DNA from: Cymbidium sinense | Taxonomy: Eukaryota; Streptophyta; Magnoliopsida; Asparagales; Orchidaceae | Assembly (NCBI GenBank): GCA_021442155.1 | Contig: CM038215.1 | Location: forward strand, 279,980,413-280,044,412 | DNA: 64,000 bases | Reading direction: 5' to 3' | Shown here: positions 60,654 to 64,000 of the stretch, piece by piece | Layout of the letters: every line of letters starts with the position of its first letter | How positions within the stretch are numbered: the stretch's first letter is position 1 | The notes under the pieces: generated by a model | Database searches by the model: none | What the model was told of the DNA's origin: nothing | Seen by the model: only the letters and a program-made list of their open reading frames with translations | Position numbers and translations under genes: made by a program

Positions 60654-63600
60654 ATATAAATATAAATCAATCAAACTAAATTCAAAAATTCAAATCCAAA
60701 ACTCAAAAAAGATAATTTTCTAAGTCCTTTGAATCCCTTTTAATGGACTTAGCTTAAATCATGACCAAATCACTTCAAACCCTTGAAATTTTCTCAGGAT
60801 CAATTTATATTCTCATTTATATAAACATATATAAATGAAATATAAATTCAAACAATCAAAACCAATTCCAACAATCAAACTCAAATCTACTCAAAATCCA
60901 ACCTAAGCCTTTCAAGTCAAAATCTTGAACTTAGTCAAATCAATTTCAAATCAAGCCAAACTCTTGATTTCTCTTCATGATTTAATGAACCCTACAATCA
61001 TGAATCCATATATAAATACAATCTTCAATCATCAAATAAAAAATCAATTCAAAAATCAAAGCCAAAATCCCTTCATATTCTTCCTTTGAATATGAAATTA
61101 TCAGATGAACCAAAATCCATTTGACTTCAAACCACTTGCAAATGGATTTATATTTCGATCATAAGTCCATATACAAGTTCAATCAAACTCAAATCAAGCT
61201 TTGACCAAGCCATTTGACCCACTTAAGCTCACTTAACCTAAAGTGACCTAAAGTACCCTTATGAGCCAAATTCTAATCCTAACTAAATTGGATTGAACCA
61301 AACTCATTTATACCTCTCATCATGATCAACAATCATCATGAGATGATCATTCAACCAAATTGGGTCAAATCAGGTCAAACTTAAGGGTTGACGAAGTCAA
61401 CACTTAGCCCAAAATGAAACCTAACATAGCCAAAACTCACCATAGGCCAAATTGATAGAAACAATTGATCTAAGTTCATTCATGAACTATGTTTGAACTT
61501 GGCCAAGTCAACATTTGAGCCTAACCTAGCCCAATTGACCTTGAACCCAACTTGACCTAAAAGGGGTCATGTTGAGCAAAATTTAAACATAACCAAAATT
61601 AATTGGAAACAAAGATACCAATCCACTCCATATGACTAACCGCACCTAAACATAACCTTGACCTAGCTCAAATAGGTCAAATGGGTCAAATTGGTCAATT
61701 TGACCCATTTAACTTAAATGAAGTCATATGAGCCAAATTGAAAACTAAACCAAATTGAATCAAACCAAAGACACCAAAACATTTCAAATGGTCATATGAA
61801 CTTGACCCAACCCTTGGTTTGACCCAATTTGACCAATTGGTCAACTTGACCCAAGTTGACCCATTTTGACCTAAATGGGTCAACATGAGCCAAATCTTAT
61901 CAAATGAATTCCAAATCCAATGAAACTTGGCTAAACCTAATTTCTCCACATACCCAACCTATCCAAATAGAAAATTCAACAAAATGCCATTCTACCGCTA
62001 GGCAATAGAACAAATTTTGGCCTAATCCATGGGTAATTTGGTCAAGCCCTCTTCATATTAACTTGATACCTTCCTAATACCTCATGTGGACCTAATGAAG
62101 AGTGGTGCACCCAACCCAATGGGTTTGGGTAAGCCCAAATGGACCCAAGGCCAAACCCGACCCCCTTACTGAAGTTGGCTCATTCCAAATCCTTCCACCC
62201 AATTTGAAGCATATGGGAGGTTACTAATCCATTCAAGAGCTCAAACTGACCATGTACAAAGATCTAACAGCCTAAACAAACCTTTCCATGTGGCCAATTA
62301 GATCAAACCGGCAAGCTAAGGCTCGACCATCCGATTGCCATAGGGGGAGATATATTCCCCCTAATTGAACTTGAATTCAGCATTCCCACATTCAATTGAG
62401 CCCAAGAGAGTGTTAGGAAAGATCAGAGAGCCATCCTAAGCTTTCTAAGAGGGATTTGAAAAGTGCATTTCTCAATTTTCTTCATTGAAAAAAAAAGGGG
62501 AGCTCACTTCAATCTTCAACTTCCTCTATGCTCAAATCCATTCCAATCCCTCTTGCACACTCCCTAAGAGGATCAAACCAGTTCACTCAAGCTCTCATTC
62601 AAGTTCCCAAAGCAAGGAGAGTCTCAATTGGATCAAAGCTGCAAGCAAGGTGATGTGGTGTTGGACTATAGGGAGATCTACTCAACCCCAAGGCTTGAAA
62701 CTTTCAACAGAGCTTCATCTCCACTAGAAGAAGCTACCTCATCGAGCTTGAGCACTGGTGATCACCTCTGGTATGGAATTTTTGACCACTTAACTTAGGA
62801 GGTGCTGGTCTTCTGTGAAAGCAATTTTCATGTCATGAGAAATCCACCATTGGATAGGCTTCTCATTAGCTTTAGATGGTGTGGGAACAATCTCGTTCCA
62901 ATCTGAGCTCAATTGAGCTCGAACCTTCCCTAAGATCATGGACGTCTATTGATCCTAAGGGAAGAACTCGGGTGATCCTGGCCATCCATCCGTGCATTTT
63001 GGATGGACAACCAAGATTATTCCCACATTTAGAAAATGTTTTATCTTTTTTAAAATTGTGGGATGATCACTCGTCGTTCGATCCTTGATCGAATGGTAGG
63101 GATCAAAGCGCATCAGCCACTCCACATCTGATGACATTTTAATTAGCTCATGCGGCATGTAAAGCACACATACCGCCATCGCCACATGTTGTGAGTTGAT
63201 GGGATTGGTTAGGGGATTTAATTAATTTTAATTAATCTTCTGATCTTCAAAAATTCATATCTCCCTCAATAAAATTCAAAAAAATATAAGATAAAATTCT
63301 ATGGAAAGATAATTCAACCTAGAATATTTTAAAAATAATTTCAATGAATTTTAATTATCCTTTTCTCTGATTTTAGGTTTTATTAGAAATATCATTTTGC
63401 TAATCATGTTTTAATTAATCCTCTGATTAATCTCAAACTTCTTGGGTAGGTTTTAGGGTATGACCTCTGCCTCCCCTAATTTTCTTGGGATTTATTTAAG
63501 GCTTAATTGGGGAATTGCAAATGTGTTTCCTAATTACTCCCTTAACTTAATTAAGGATAATTAAGGTTTGATTAGTGTTTTAATCCATTATTAAGGTTGA

Positions 63601-64000
63601 TTAAGGTTAGATTCAGTGAATAGTTGACTTTGAAAATAATTTTGGGGCATTTCCCCTAAGCTATTCTCTAAACCCCCTTTTCTTTCCTTAATCCTCTCTT
63701 AATTAAAGGTTAATTTATTAATTATCCCCTTAATTAATTTCTAAAAGTTCTAAAAACTTTCAAAACTTAATTAATCTACTTTGGGTAGATGCTTAGGTGT
63801 TTAAGAGCCTAAGTTCAACTAAGGAAATTAAAACCCATTTCATATGTGTGAAGGGGTGTTTTGAAATTACTTAAGTTAAACCCCTTAGCTTAATTAACCA
63901 TTAATCATGAGCCAAATTGCATTAAGCCCTTTTCTTCCTAGGTGCATTGCAAGTTTAAATTCCTTGTGAGTTTTTATGTCATCTCATTGGCTCATAATTA
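59741..64000 (+). repeat. 3' LTR of the Ogre-like element, first 4.26 kb
   Basis: Starts TGTTGACCTC and is collinear with 36967-41138 to the last base of the window. Length differences include a ~33-base tandem duplication near 59985-60040 and a (TA)29 expansion at 60591-60648. The base run just before it (GGGCACCCTT) is not a convincing polypurine tract. Confidence 0.92.
60591..60648. repeat. (TA)29 microsatellite in the 3' LTR
   Basis: The 5' LTR has only a short CATTTATATAAATGAAATAT at the matching place (about 37777-37800), so the run grew after, or was gained during, this insertion. Confidence 0.95.

Larger units (their letters stand above)
36967..64000 (+). mobile_element. Ogre-like (Tat lineage) LTR retrotransposon, very large, right end outside window
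   Basis: The left LTR starts TGTTGACCTC at 36967 and the right LTR starts with the same bases at 59741. Between them lie a tRNA-Arg-type PBS, a 2.4 kb hairpin-repeat leader, ORF1, gag, pro, RT, RNase H, a second RNase H-like domain, integrase and a 3.5 kb repetitive 3' region. The very long LTRs, ORF1 before gag, tRNA-Arg primer and long arrays all fit the Ogre group. Eight of the first 116 LTR bases differ between the two LTRs. The coding regions are heavily broken, so it depends on other copies if it moves at all. Confidence 0.88.

Overview
This window is repeat-dense, AT-rich nuclear DNA from a flowering plant, and I see no intact host gene in it. The evidence for a plant is the set of mobile elements: plant-type Ty3/gypsy elements of the Tat/Ogre and chromovirus groups, an L1-type LINE whose ORF1 carries a DUF4283 domain, a PIF/Harbinger element with a Myb/SANT-like ORF1, and a 5S-rRNA-containing Cassandra-like LTR. 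A monocot is possible, but I cannot prove the clade from sequence alone. Almost every coding stretch is broken by stops and frameshifts, so this is decayed heterochromatin and not a gene cluster.

Layout. 1-6093: AT-rich DNA containing one copy of a dispersed ~1.3 kb repeat (the second copy is at 17107-18360) and a ~200 bp repeat shared with 29818-30017. 6094-15426: a degenerate Tat/Retand-type element, plus strand, in the order 5' LTR, PBS, gag, protease, RT, RNase H, integrase, two small tandem arrays, an antisense coding relic, PPT and a truncated 3' LTR. 15427-20428: microsatellites and unassigned AT-rich DNA. 20429-25563: GC-richer leader-like DNA, then PIF/Harbinger ORF1 (Myb/SANT-like) and ORF2 (DDE transposase) pseudogenes. 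26748-26949: Cassandra-like solo LTR with a 5S rRNA-derived core. 28638-28922: relic of a small GRF zinc-finger/transmembrane protein. 30042-34328: L1-type LINE pseudogene. 34329-36966: minus-strand chromovirus, cut off by the next element. 36967-64000: a very large Ogre-like element with a putative ~7.8 kb 5' LTR, a tRNA-Arg-type PBS, a 2.4 kb leader made of tandem hairpins, ORF1, gag, pro, RT, RNase H, a second RNase H-like domain, integrase, a 3.5 kb repetitive 3' untranslated region, and the first 4.26 kb of the 3' LTR, which runs off the window.

Reading the nesting: the chromovirus abuts the LINE and was itself split in its RT gene by the Ogre-like element; its other half should lie beyond the right end of the window. 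By eye, LTR divergence is about twice as high in the Tat element as in the Ogre-like element, so the Ogre-like insertion is younger.

The most unusual signal is the leader of the Ogre-like element (about 45370-47440). Roughly two dozen tandem units each hold an inverted repeat whose arms change together between units, while a 10-base loop (about YAYYYAAATT) and the loop length stay fixed. The 3' untranslated repeats of the same element show a weaker version of the same behaviour. This pattern suggests selection or copying that preserves a hairpin.
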